Translations under genes and position numbers: made by a program
Assembly (NCBI GenBank): GCA_021772735.1
Contig: JAJFLK010000113.1
Location: 1 to 6,701 of the forward strand
Direction: 5' to 3'
DNA length: 6,701 nucleotides
Origin: Candidatus Sumerlaeota bacterium
GTDB taxonomy: Bacteria; Sumerlaeota; Sumerlaeia; MVZB01; JAJFLK01
In this document: in pieces, positions 1 to 6,642 of the stretch
Position numbering within the stretch: position 1 is the stretch's first letter
How the letters are laid out: each line of letters starts with the position of its first letter
Notes under the pieces: generated by a model
Told to the model about the DNA's origin: nothing
The model's input: the letters and a program-made list of their open reading frames with translations, nothing else
The model's database searches: none

Positions 1-43
1 AGTTCGGCTCGGCAATGCCCAGCCTAATAGTTCTCGATTCGTC

Positions 44-2083
44 GTGGGCGTCGCCACACCCGACGTGGACTCTGCTGGCCCGCCTGCCACGAACGCAAAC
101 ACCTCGCGTCTGGACTACGCAGGAATCTTCGCAAGCTCGGACGATATTTTCTTCGCGCACGATATGACCGGCCGATTGACGTCGCTCAGCCCGGGCGCGC
201 TCCGGCGTTTCGGATACTCCGCTGCAGAAGCCGTCGGCATGTCGGTCCTGTCTTTGATTGACGAAAGCTACCTTGGCCTCGCGCAATACGTCATGGCAGA
301 GAAGCACCGCAAAGGGATCGAGGTCGAGCCATACGAGTTGCTTTGCCAAAAGCGTGACGGATCGCCGCTTTGGATCGAGTTGGCGTCCAAGGTAGTCTGT
401 TCCGAAGGACGGCCTGATGAAGTTCAGGGATTCTGCCGGGATATCACCAAGCTCAAGCTGACTGAAGATCACTATCTTAAGGGTCTCCAACGCAATCAGA
501 AACAGCAGCAGACGATGGAGAGGCTGCTCGGGCAGAGCCGGGGCGCAGTTTCACGATGGGATTTGAAAGGGAGCTTGATCAGTTGCAATCCTCTGTGGAA
601 TCGACTTTTCCGGACCGAAGACGGTCCTTTGTGCAGACTTGATGAATTAGAAGCTCTCATCGCCGCTCTTCCCGAGGGGGCCGTTCAGACCGTGCGCGGC
701 GGGGAGACGTTTTTCGGTGAGGATCTCGCTTTGACTCTGAGCACGGCGAATCGGGATGGGCACAATGGATCGGCGCAGGGGGTGAGCCTGCGCCTCAAAA
801 TCACGATGTTTCCGATATCGGATTCGACCGACGAGCCCGTTCAGATGTTGATTGTGCTCGATGGGCCGGGTTTGACCGAAGGGGCCAACCCGACGACTTC
901 GCAGCTCGAAGCTCGTCTTCTTCAATCGCAGAAAGTCGAAGCCATCGGCCGCCTCGCCAGCGGCGTCGCCCATGATTTCAATAACCTGCTGACTGGCGTG
1001 ATCGGTTACCTCGACCTGATCAAGATCGCCGGCGATTCGAAAACCGAGGCCTACGCAGACCGCGCGGCGAAGGCTGCTCAACGCGGGCGCGATCTGGCCT
1101 GCAAGCTTCTGGCCTACGCCCGCAAGAGTCCTCTTGAGGTTCAATCCCATGATCTGAATGAAACGGTCAAGGAAGTGGTCGCTTTGGTCGGTCAGACCAT
1201 CGACCGTCGGATTCAGATTCGCACCCGCCCGGACACGCAGGCGGCGACCGTCCTCGCCGATCCCGGACAGATGAGCCAGATTCTGATGAACCTGGTCTTG
1301 AACGGCTGCGACGCCCTGACGTGCCGCATTGATGATCCCGCGAACGCAGGCGAAACACATCATGCGCGTCTCTCCATCGAGATCCGCCACGAGACTATCT
1401 CGGCGGATTATTGCCGCTGTAATCCGAACGCGCGTGAAGGAGATTTCATTCGCCTCAGTGTCATGGATAATGGATGCGGGATCAGCGAAGAGACCCGGCT
1501 GCGCATTTTCGATCCCTTTTTCACGACCAAACCCGAGGGGCAAGGCACGGGCCTCGGCCTTGCGACGATCGACGGCATCGTCAAACAGCACAACGGCTGG
1601 ATCGACGTTTACAGCGAAATCGGACAGGGCACCGTTTTCAAAGTCTATCTTCCGGTCAGCGATGCCGCGGCCGAACCCCTGAGCACGGCTGCCGTCAGCC
1701 TGACCGTTCGAGGCGGTTCGGAATCCATCCTGCTCATCGACGATGAAGAGCTGATCCGCGAACTGGGCAAGGATATGCTCGAAGATAAGGGTTACGAGAT
1801 TTCGCTCGCATCGGACGGCATGGAAGGGCTCCAGGAGTTCGAGCGGACAATGGATTCGATCGATCTGGTCGTCATGGATCTTACGATGCCGCGGTTGTCC
1901 GGACGCGAAGTTCTTCCCCGTCTCCTTAAGCTCAAACCCGATCTCAAGGTCATCATATCGAGCGGATACTCGGACGAGAGCTGCGACGACGTTCTTGCGC
2001 TCGGAGCGAGGGCATTCGTTCAGAAGCCGTTCACGTCGGTTGCGCTGTGTCGGGCCATACGCGAGGTTCTTGACGCCGATTAG
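44..2083 (+). CDS. Soluble hybrid sensor histidine kinase (PAS-PAS-HisKA-HATPase_c-receiver)
   Basis: This is a sensor kinase that would autophosphorylate on His and pass the phosphate to its own C-terminal receiver. A PAS domain spans about residues 26-137 and a weaker PAS-like region about 160-275. The dimerisation/H-box follows, with H310 in AHDFNNLL, typical of PAS-linked HisKA kinases. The ATPase domain has N-box N416/N420, G1 DNGCGI (475-480), F-box DPFFTTK (490-496) and G2 GQGTGLGL (499-506). The receiver (about 560-678) has acidic D566/D567, phospho-acceptor D612 (VVMDLTMP), S639 or S640, and K661 (QKPF). There are no membrane helices or signal peptide, so the protein is probably cytosolic. 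No effector or DNA-binding domain is present and no partner regulator lies beside it, so its output is unknown. The start is uncertain: the GTG at 44 lacks a clear ribosome binding site, and the frame is open to the left edge of the window. The start must precede the PAS domain at about residue 26. Confidence 0.95.
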   Translation: MGVATPDVDSAGPPATNANTSRLDYAGIFASSDDIFFAHDMTGRLTSLSPGALRRFGYSAAEAVGMSVLSLIDESYLGLAQYVMAEKHRKGIEVEPYELLCQKRDGSPLWIELASKVVCSEGRPDEVQGFCRDITKLKLTEDHYLKGLQRNQKQQQTMERLLGQSRGAVSRWDLKGSLISCNPLWNRLFRTEDGPLCRLDELEALIAALPEGAVQTVRGGETFFGEDLALTLSTANRDGHNGSAQGVSLRLKITMFPISDSTDEPVQMLIVLDGPGLTEGANPTTSQLEARLLQSQKVEAIGRLASGVAHDFNNLLTGVIGYLDLIKIAGDSKTEAYADRAAKAAQRGRDLACKLLAYARKSPLEVQSHDLNETVKEVVALVGQTIDRRIQIRTRPDTQAATVLADPGQMSQILMNLVLNGCDALTCRIDDPANAGETHHARLSIEIRHETISADYCRCNPNAREGDFIRLSVMDNGCGISEETRLRIFDPFFTTKPEGQGTGLGLATIDGIVKQHNGWIDVYSEIGQGTVFKVYLPVSDAAAEPLSTAAVSLTVRGGSESILLIDDEELIRELGKDMLEDKGYEISLASDGMEGLQEFERTMDSIDLVVMDLTMPRLSGREVLPRLLKLKPDLKVIISSGYSDESCDDVLALGARAFVQKPFTSVALCRAIREVLDAD

Positions 2084-2176
2084 CCCCCGTCGTTGCCTCG
2101 CGCAGCAACAAGCTCTTTCCGTATTTTTCTCCAGCCATCGGACTTGCACGCTCTGGGCTTCGCGGATAACGTGAGT

Positions 2177-2200
2177 CGGCGAAGCGGCGCCGCGTTTTTT
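2177..2200 (+). terminator. Probable Rho-independent terminator after the histidine kinase gene
   Basis: A CGGCG/CGCCG stem (2177-2181 with 2188-2192, six-base loop) is followed two bases later by six T residues (2195-2200). A competing outer stem, CGCGG 2161-2165 with CCGCG 2190-2194, also ends directly at the T run. Both folds look like an intrinsic terminator. It sits about 95 bases after the kinase stop and 45 bases before the CDGSH gene, so it would separate the two transcripts. A weaker hairpin (GTTGC 2092-2096 with GCAAC 2105-2109) followed by a looser T run at 2124-2128 lies just after the stop and could contribute. Confidence 0.5.
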
Positions 2201-2231
2201 GACACGCGATCTATCGGAACGCCGAGATCAT

Positions 2232-2236
2232 AGGAG
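2232..2236 (+). promoter_or_regulatory. Ribosome binding site of the CDGSH gene
   Basis: AGGAG lies eight bases before the ATG at 2245. This is a near-ideal Shine-Dalgarno match and fixes the start of the small CDGSH protein. Confidence 0.75.
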
Positions 2237-2244
2237 ATTGACTC

Positions 2245-2487
2245 ATGACGGAACCCATCATCGCCCAGCGGGCGCCTTATCCAGTCGACGAAGAACCTGG
2301 CCACAAAGTCTGGTGCGCCTGCGGCCGATCCAAGAATGACCCCTATTGCGACGGCTCGCACAAGGGCACAGGAATCACACCGGTCCGCGTCGAGATCACC
2401 GAGGCAAAGCGGATATTCTGGTGCGGCTGCAAGCACACCGGCGGCCAGCCGTTCTGCGATGGCTCACACGGAAAGCTTGAATCCTGA
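2245..2487 (+). CDS. Small tandem CDGSH-type iron-sulfur protein
   Basis: This 80-residue protein is made almost entirely of two CDGSH iron-sulfur units. The first uses C24, C26, C35 and H39 (CAC...CDGSH) and the second C60, C62, C71 and H75 (CGC...CDGSH). Each set of three Cys and one His is the known ligand pattern for a redox-active [2Fe-2S] cluster, so two clusters per chain are expected. No signal peptide or membrane anchor is visible, unlike mitochondrial mitoNEET, so it should be a soluble cytoplasmic protein. Bacterial members of this family are thought to take part in electron transfer or iron-sulfur/redox homeostasis, but the exact role is not known. The ATG has a strong AGGAG. The gene follows a probable terminator and converges on the rhomboid gene, with 27 bases between the two stop codons, so it is probably transcribed alone. 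Confidence 0.93.
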   Translation: MTEPIIAQRAPYPVDEEPGHKVWCACGRSKNDPYCDGSHKGTGITPVRVEITEAKRIFWCGCKHTGGQPFCDGSHGKLES

Positions 2488-2514
2488 GCCGCTGCTCGGC
2501 AGCCTTCACCTTGG

Positions 2515-3558
2515 TTAAAAAATAGAGCGGAACAGAAAGTAGCACGTCGCGAGCCAGAGACCAAGGCTTGGCCAGACCAGCCACTTCCAGAGGCCTGTCC
2601 ATGCGGTTTTGCGTGCGGGCGTCAGATCGCAAATCCAACCCATCAGCGCCCCGCCGACCAATCCGCCGAGATGTCCGGTGTTGCTGAAATTCAGAATAAA
2701 TCCGATCGCGAACGCAAAGAAGGCCCACTTGGCGAACTGATCCCGCATGCTGATGCGGGAGCCCCCGTGACGGTGATTCCAGGTTATTCCGAATCCCAGC
2801 AGGCCAAAAAGCCAACCCGATGCACCGATGACCGAGCGGCCAAAGAACTGGCAGGCTAATCCGCTTGTCAGTTGGCTGACCGTTATCACGACAAGCATTC
2901 TTGAGGGGCCGATCTCGCTTTCAATCATGGGGCCCAGCTGCGCGAGCGCCATGGTATTGAAGCCGATATGAATGAGCCCGGAGTGGACGAGGCCGAAGCT
3001 CATGATCCTCCACCAATCGCCGTCGATAACCAGCCAGGGATTGAGCGCTCCGAAGCGGATCATCTCCGGCCCGGTCGGCTGCAAAATCGCCCCGGGTCCG
3101 CCCATGAAAATCGAAATGATGTATAGCATCACCATAACGCCCATGAAGATGGACATCACCGCCGCGCCTCCGGGCGCGATCTCACCGAGAAGGCGCATGA
3201 TTTTATAGAGGGCCGCCGGGGGAACCGACGCGCCGCAGTGCGGACACTTCGATTCATCTCGATCGACGATCTGCCGGCATCTGGGGCAATACTTGTGTTC
3301 GTAATTCAACCAGTGCAGAGAGCTCGGCAGGCGTGAGCGGCGCCCGCTTCCGGGTTCTTCGCCTCGCTCTTCGAGCACCTTCTCGTGGGCGGCGCGCGCT
3401 GCACGCTCCTTTTCGCGCTCGTAGAGCCTCCACTTCAGGCGGCTCGTACTGATGCCGATCGAGTTCAGAAACTTTTCGAGACCGGGGGGGATTTCCACCA
3501 AAGGTTGCCTCACAGACGAGATGCACGATTCTGCAAGTTCCGGGCGCCTATTTGCCAC
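2515..3558 (-). CDS. Rhomboid-family intramembrane serine protease with N-terminal zinc ribbon
   Basis: This protein should cut substrate proteins within the membrane. The rhomboid core shows W183-R184 in loop 1, H197 and N201 (HIGFN, oxyanion side), nucleophile S247 in GASG, and catalytic H296 (NTGHLGG), so the Ser-His dyad is intact. I read about seven hydrophobic segments: roughly 131-152, 188-209, 219-238, 243-260, 276-292, 295-311 and 325-345. This is a six-helix core plus one C-terminal helix. Before the membrane part lie about 125 residues: a charged stretch (41-70) and a Cys4 zinc ribbon (C91-x2-C94, C105-x2-C108). Bacterial rhomboids are often 200-300 residues, and the front extension makes this one 347. 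The start is GTG with only a distant AGGA, so the TTG or GTG at residues 20-21, with an AGG 8-11 bases upstream, is a plausible alternative. The gene stands alone and diverges from the ROK gene. Substrate unknown. Confidence 0.92.
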   Translation of the reverse strand: MANRRPELAESCISSVRQPLVEIPPGLEKFLNSIGISTSRLKWRLYEREKERAARAAHEKVLEERGEEPGSGRRSRLPSSLHWLNYEHKYCPRCRQIVDRDESKCPHCGASVPPAALYKIMRLLGEIAPGGAAVMSIFMGVMVMLYIISIFMGGPGAILQPTGPEMIRFGALNPWLVIDGDWWRIMSFGLVHSGLIHIGFNTMALAQLGPMIESEIGPSRMLVVITVSQLTSGLACQFFGRSVIGASGWLFGLLGFGITWNHRHGGSRISMRDQFAKWAFFAFAIGFILNFSNTGHLGGLVGGALMGWICDLTPARKTAWTGLWKWLVWPSLGLWLATCYFLFRSIF

Positions 3559-3729
3559 CGCTTTTGACGTCCTGCCGGTTACGGGCTCGCGCCCGCCAGG
3601 CTAAACGCGTTCGCTCCGGAGCGCCGAGCGCGCGAGGCCGCCATTGATTTTTGCTTTGCCCGTTTCTCGGGCCCACCCTATATCTATTGAAGCCTGCGCG
3701 CAGATGTCCATCGGGATCCGCGCCGGGTC
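3559..3729. other. Left half of the divergent rhomboid/ROK intergenic region, no gene seen
   Basis: This stretch lies between the rhomboid start and the MITE-like element and shows no convincing gene on either strand. It contains a perfect 12-bp palindrome CGCTCCGGAGCG at 3612-3623, a small hairpin GCCCG-TTTCT-CGGGC at 3658-3672, and a weak rightward promoter candidate. A minus-strand open frame crosses it (stop at 3601), but it has no recognisable motif and runs into the palindrome of the neighbouring element. Confidence 0.4.
3656..3684 (+). promoter_or_regulatory. Weak sigma70-like promoter candidate upstream of the ROK gene
   Basis: TTGCCC (3656-3661) and TATATC (3679-3684) are 17 bases apart, and each matches four of six consensus positions. 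If active, it would give a leader of about 240 bases carrying the whole MITE-like element before the ROK gene. The match is modest and promoter consensus in this organism is unknown. Confidence 0.22.
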
Positions 3730-3910
3730 TAGTGCTTTGACCGTGCTGTGATGCCGGGAAGTCATGACCGGCGAGGGCGCCGGTCCCACACCTTATCCGA
3801 TGTGGCACGATTGAAGTGTGGAACCGGCGCCCTCGCCGGCTGAGAAGTTCAAGAATCCCTCCGAGGGTTGCGGCGCGACAACTCCACAAAATCAGGCGGT
3901 CAGAGCACTA
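3730..3910. mobile_element. MITE-like element with IS630/Tc1-mariner-type ends
   Basis: The body (3732-3908, 177 bp) starts GTGCTTTGACCG (3732-3743) and ends CGGTCAGAGCAC (3897-3908). These are 12-bp terminal inverted repeats that match at 11 of 12 positions. Both sides carry TA (3730-3731 and 3909-3910) inside a CTAG tetramer. IS630-family transposases are known to insert at TA, with preference for CTAG, and to duplicate the TA, so this looks like a short non-autonomous derivative. It encodes no transposase and no convincing protein. Most of its centre is a long inverted repeat (3768-3839). It sits just upstream of the ROK kinase ribosome binding site. No second copy is present in the window, so mobility is inferred from structure alone. 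Confidence 0.55.
3768..3839 (-). repeat. Long internal inverted repeat (26-bp stem, 20-base loop)
   Basis: Positions 3768-3793 pair with 3814-3839 around a 20-base loop (3794-3813). As DNA, 24 of 26 positions are complementary, including a perfect 17-bp outer block (3768-3784 with 3823-3839). The two exceptions (3785/3822 and 3792/3815) are C-A on the plus strand but become G-U pairs in minus-strand RNA. A minus-strand transcript therefore folds into an unbroken 26-bp stem. It could act as a structural part of the mobile element, as a REP-like palindrome, or as an RNA-level barrier between the divergent genes. No T run follows on either side, so it is not a standard intrinsic terminator. Confidence 0.85.
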
Positions 3911-3918
3911 GTGGAATC

Positions 3919-3924
3919 GAGGAG
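3919..3924 (+). promoter_or_regulatory. Ribosome binding site that decides the ROK kinase start
   Basis: GAGGAG lies six bases before the GTG at 3931. The frame is open further left to a TTG at 3868, but that codon lies inside the MITE-like element. The Shine-Dalgarno sequence lies just outside the element, which favours the GTG. Confidence 0.75.
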
Positions 3925-3930
3925 ACGCGA

Positions 3931-4848
3931 GTGATTTTTGCAGTCGATGGCGGCGGTACAACTTTCAAGACATGCCTTGTCAACGAGGTGGGTGATCTGA
4001 CGCACCTCGAATCTTTTCGCGTTGATACCGCGCGTGGGATTCCGGGGTTGCGAGATCCACTCATGGATATTTTCCGCCGTCGGTTCTCCGATCTCGAAGG
4101 CACCGGGGATGCTCTCGAAGCGGTCGGGATCGGTTGCCGAGGCGTCGTCGATCCGGTTAACAATCGGCTCGTGGATGATCCCGGAGTATTGAAATTCATG
4201 AACGGTCACGGCTTCGATGAGATCATCGAGACCGATCTGCCCATACGGCTCCAAAACGACGCCGTCGCGGCGGCGATGGGGGAGAAACGATTCGGCATCG
4301 GACGCGAGATCAAGAATTTCGTCCTTTTCACGCTCGGCACAGGGCTGGGCGGGGGGCTCGTCATGGGCGGAGAACTTGTCCGGCGTTCGACCGAAATGGG
4401 TCACTACCCCGTCAATCCCGAAGGCGTTCGCTGCCAATGCGGCAACATCGGTTGCGTTGAAACCGAATTCTCGGCCGGCGCGTTCGAGCGTCGCATCGAC
4501 GAAGTGAACGAGACCCGCGAGGCGGGCGATGCGATTCGCGATACGCGCCACCTGTTCAAGCTTGCTCGCGGCGACGATGCCGGTGCGCGGGCGATACTCG
4601 ATCGCGGCGTTTACTTCCTGGCGCGGGCGATCTCGGGTTACGCTAATTCACTCGATCCCGATCGGCTGGTGCTTTCCGGAGGCATCAGCCTGGCCGGCGA
4701 GTTTCTGCTTTCACGGATCGTCGAGGAGCTCCGTCCGATTTTGTGGCGGCGCGACCCCGAGCAGTTCGTCGTGCTCTCAAGGCTCGGCGCGCAGATGGGG
4801 CTTTACGGCGCGGGGGCGGTCGGCATGGATGCCGTTAACGGCACTTAG
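3931..4848 (+). CDS. ROK-family sugar kinase (glucokinase-like)
   Basis: This cytoplasmic enzyme should transfer phosphate from ATP to a hexose such as glucose, an N-acetylated hexosamine or a similar sugar. Counting from the GTG at 3931 (305 residues, normal for the family), it shows the phosphate-1 loop DGGGTT (6-11) and catalytic D110 in QNDAVAAA. The phosphate-2 loop is GTGLGGG (136-142). The ROK sugar/zinc signature follows: E155 and H158 in EMGH, zinc cysteines C168, C170 and C175 in CQCGNIGC, and E177. There is no N-terminal helix-turn-helix, so this is a kinase and not an ROK repressor. All catalytic residues are present. Motifs cannot fix the sugar. A symporter gene lies 153 bases downstream in the same direction, suggesting uptake followed by phosphorylation. 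A longer form from TTG 3868 would add 21 residues encoded by the repeat element, so I prefer the GTG. Confidence 0.93.
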   Translation: MIFAVDGGGTTFKTCLVNEVGDLTHLESFRVDTARGIPGLRDPLMDIFRRRFSDLEGTGDALEAVGIGCRGVVDPVNNRLVDDPGVLKFMNGHGFDEIIETDLPIRLQNDAVAAAMGEKRFGIGREIKNFVLFTLGTGLGGGLVMGGELVRRSTEMGHYPVNPEGVRCQCGNIGCVETEFSAGAFERRIDEVNETREAGDAIRDTRHLFKLARGDDAGARAILDRGVYFLARAISGYANSLDPDRLVLSGGISLAGEFLLSRIVEELRPILWRRDPEQFVVLSRLGAQMGLYGAGAVGMDAVNGT

Positions 4849-4906
4849 AGGGTCGCCTGCTTCTGACCCGCCCCACCCGGATTTCCGTTGAACTTGCGCC
4901 AACTCA

Positions 4907-4936
4907 AGGCCAAGGTTTAGCCTCTCGCGCAAGCGA
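4907..4936 (+). other. Two small adjacent hairpins between the ROK and symporter genes
   Basis: AGGC 4907-4910 can pair with GCCT 4920-4923. Next to it, TCGC 4925-4928 pairs with GCGA 4933-4936 around a GCAA loop, which is a GNRA-type tetraloop. The stems are only four base pairs each, so either could be chance. Together with the stronger hairpin at 4955-4983 they suggest a structured leader for the symporter mRNA. Confidence 0.25.
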
Positions 4937-4954
4937 TAGACATCAGGTGCATCT

Positions 4955-4983
4955 TCCCCCTCGGCGATGTTCGTCGCGGGGGA
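4955..4983 (+). other. Strong intercistronic hairpin just before the symporter
   Basis: TCCCCC (4955-4960) pairs with GGGGGA (4978-4983). After one internal mismatch (4961/4977), CGGCGA (4962-4967) pairs with TCGTCG (4971-4976), with one G-U, leaving a three-base loop. The 13-position stem ends eight bases before the GGAGG of the symporter. No T run follows, so it does not look like an intrinsic terminator. It may tune translation or protect the downstream mRNA. Confidence 0.5.
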
Positions 4984-4991
4984 TATTTATC

Positions 4992-4996
4992 GGAGG
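4992..4996 (+). promoter_or_regulatory. Ribosome binding site of the symporter gene
   Basis: GGAGG lies five bases before the ATG at 5002. This is a strong Shine-Dalgarno site and confirms the start, which also sits just before the first membrane helix. Confidence 0.75.
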
Positions 4997-5001
4997 CTGC
5001 G

Positions 5002-6576
5002 ATGGATGGTCAGCAGATAGCGATTCTCGTTCTTTGCGTTTACATGTTCGCCGTCCTGGCCGCCGGGGGCTGGTTCGGCCGGCGGGCCGGGAGCTCAGGC
5101 AGCTCCTGGCAGTTCGGTTCCAAAGGCCTGGGGGTTTTCAGCATCGTTGCCGTTCTGCTCGGCACGCGCCTCGGCGCGACGGCGACCGTCGGCCTGACCG
5201 AGGATATTTACAACACCGGCATCGTGGCGATGTGGTTCATCATCAGCCAGGGCCTCGGCGCGACCCTAACCGGCCATACTACGGGTTTAATCCTCTACCG
5301 CACGCGGATGATGACGCTGCCCGCGCTTATGCTCGTCCGCTTCGGTCCGCGATGCGTGGCGGCCGGTATTCTCGGCGACATGATCATTGGGCTCGCGATC
5401 AATGGCATCCAGGCCCTGGGCGTCGGTCTCATCATCCAGGCCTTGACGGGGCTTGACCTGAAGTGGGGTATCTTCATCGGGTCATTTCTCGGTTGGAGTT
5501 ACCTGACGTTCGGGGGGCTGGCGGCGACGGCCGCCACCAATCTGATCCATCTTTTGGTGTGTTCAGTGGGCGTCGTGCTGGGCATGTTTCTTCTCTTCGG
5601 CCAGGCCCCTCTTGGCGAGGTTATGCAGAACGTCCCAGCCGAGAAGATCGATCTTTTCGTCAGTCTGCCGACGATCATTAATTGGGTCATCGTCTACTTC
5701 GCGATCAGCGTCATCTCGAACGTCTTCCATACGCCGCTCGCGACAGCACGTTCAGAGAAGGACGTCCTCCGGGCGTCGTATCTCACGACCGGCCTGTATC
5801 TCATCATCGGCAGCATCGTGGCCGTTTTCGGCATCTACGCGATCGGCTACTACGGTCCGCTCTACGAGCAGAACACGGGCGATCCCATGCCGGGCAATAT
5901 CGCGTTCGGCGCTATCGCCAAATTCTTGGGCGACTCCGAGGCGGGCGGCTCGCCGTTCGGCGGGCTGGTGGGTCTTCTGATGATGTCCGGAGTGATCGGC
6001 GCGATCATCTCGACCATGGCGCCTCTGGCCTGGAACATCTCGACGCTGGTCTCGCGCGATGTTTATAAGAAACATGTTCGGCCCGAAGCTTCGAGCGGAG
6101 AGGAACTGCTCGTCGCGCGCGTGTTCTCGACGGTCTATTGGCTCATCCCCGGTTTCATCGGGCTGTTCATCAGCCGTGATCTGCTGAGCGCGCTGCTTTT
6201 CCTGCTCGAACTTCCCGTCGGCGCGGCGTTCGCCGGGTTCCTGATGATCTATTGGGACCGCGTTAACGAACCGTCGTTTTTCTATTCGATCCTTATGTCG
6301 TGGATCGCCGGGATCGCACACAAGCTGATCGATATCTTCTCGCCCGAAACGCTTGAGAGCCTTAACTCGGCGATGGGCTCGGGGCTATTCGCCTGGTGGT
6401 TCTCGTCGGCGATCGGCTGGATCGTGACCAGCTCGGCGCTCGTGTTCTTCCCGCTGGTATTCCTTGGGACGCCACCGACCGACGCTCAGCTCGAACCCAT
6501 CCGCCGCGCACGCGCCGGCCTCGAACCGCTGGCCTCGGCAGCAGGCGTGCGTGGGGAGGAGCTGGCGGGGTCGTGA
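5002..6576 (+). CDS. Sodium/solute symporter (SSF family)
   Basis: This inner-membrane protein should import a small solute, driven by the sodium gradient. Its 524 residues hold about 13 hydrophobic helices: roughly 4-24, 45-63, 73-98, 118-147, 155-173, 181-200, 223-243, 260-283, 319-345, 372-391, 393-414, 424-444 and 461-488. This matches the LeuT-like fold and usual length of the family. The second helix carries GATATVGLTEDIY (58-70), the family's Gly-rich broken-helix region. The ninth carries GAIISTMAPLAWNISTLVSRDVYKK (333-357, shown in part here only as the landmark). This aligns without gaps to the Na2-site helix of Vibrio SGLT as I remember it, placing S337/T338 at the sodium-binding Ser pair. 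A basic, Ala-rich C-terminal tail (about 490-524) follows the last helix. The substrate cannot be read from the sequence. The ROK kinase upstream makes a sugar likely. Confidence 0.93.
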   Translation: MDGQQIAILVLCVYMFAVLAAGGWFGRRAGSSGSSWQFGSKGLGVFSIVAVLLGTRLGATATVGLTEDIYNTGIVAMWFIISQGLGATLTGHTTGLILYRTRMMTLPALMLVRFGPRCVAAGILGDMIIGLAINGIQALGVGLIIQALTGLDLKWGIFIGSFLGWSYLTFGGLAATAATNLIHLLVCSVGVVLGMFLLFGQAPLGEVMQNVPAEKIDLFVSLPTIINWVIVYFAISVISNVFHTPLATARSEKDVLRASYLTTGLYLIIGSIVAVFGIYAIGYYGPLYEQNTGDPMPGNIAFGAIAKFLGDSEAGGSPFGGLVGLLMMSGVIGAIISTMAPLAWNISTLVSRDVYKKHVRPEASSGEELLVARVFSTVYWLIPGFIGLFISRDLLSALLFLLELPVGAAFAGFLMIYWDRVNEPSFFYSILMSWIAGIAHKLIDIFSPETLESLNSAMGSGLFAWWFSSAIGWIVTSSALVFFPLVFLGTPPTDAQLEPIRRARAGLEPLASAAGVRGEELAGS

Positions 6577-6642
6577 TCTCTTGGAGAGCTTCCGCCCGAT
6601 TACGGATCGACGGCTAGTCGTGCAGAGCCGACCAAGGTCGTG

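Noticed and set aside
647..2149. A 500-codon open frame on the minus strand, antisense to the histidine kinase.
   Set aside because: The plus strand encodes a complete multi-domain kinase with all motifs. The antisense product shows no recognisable domain and is a typical mirror frame in GC-rich coding DNA.
2199..2204. A perfect TTGACA -35 hexamer upstream of the CDGSH gene.
   Set aside because: It overlaps the T run of the probable terminator, and no reasonable -10 box occurs 16-18 bases downstream. The best candidate, GATCAT at 2226-2231, is 21 bases away and would start transcription within the ribosome binding site.
2488..2514. A shared bidirectional terminator between the convergent CDGSH and rhomboid genes.
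   Set aside because: Only a four-base-pair hairpin (GCCG 2488-2491 with CGGC 2497-2500) is present, with no T run on either side within the gap.
3484..3490. A run of seven G residues near the rhomboid 5' end that might allow phase variation by slippage.
   Set aside because: Seven bases is short for a contingency tract, and it encodes an ordinary Pro-Pro-Gly. There is no other sign of switching.
3548..3889. Minus-strand frames of 113 and 62 codons across the rhomboid/ROK gap.
   Set aside because: They are made partly of the inverted-repeat element, have no family motif I recognise, and lack a convincing ribosome binding site.
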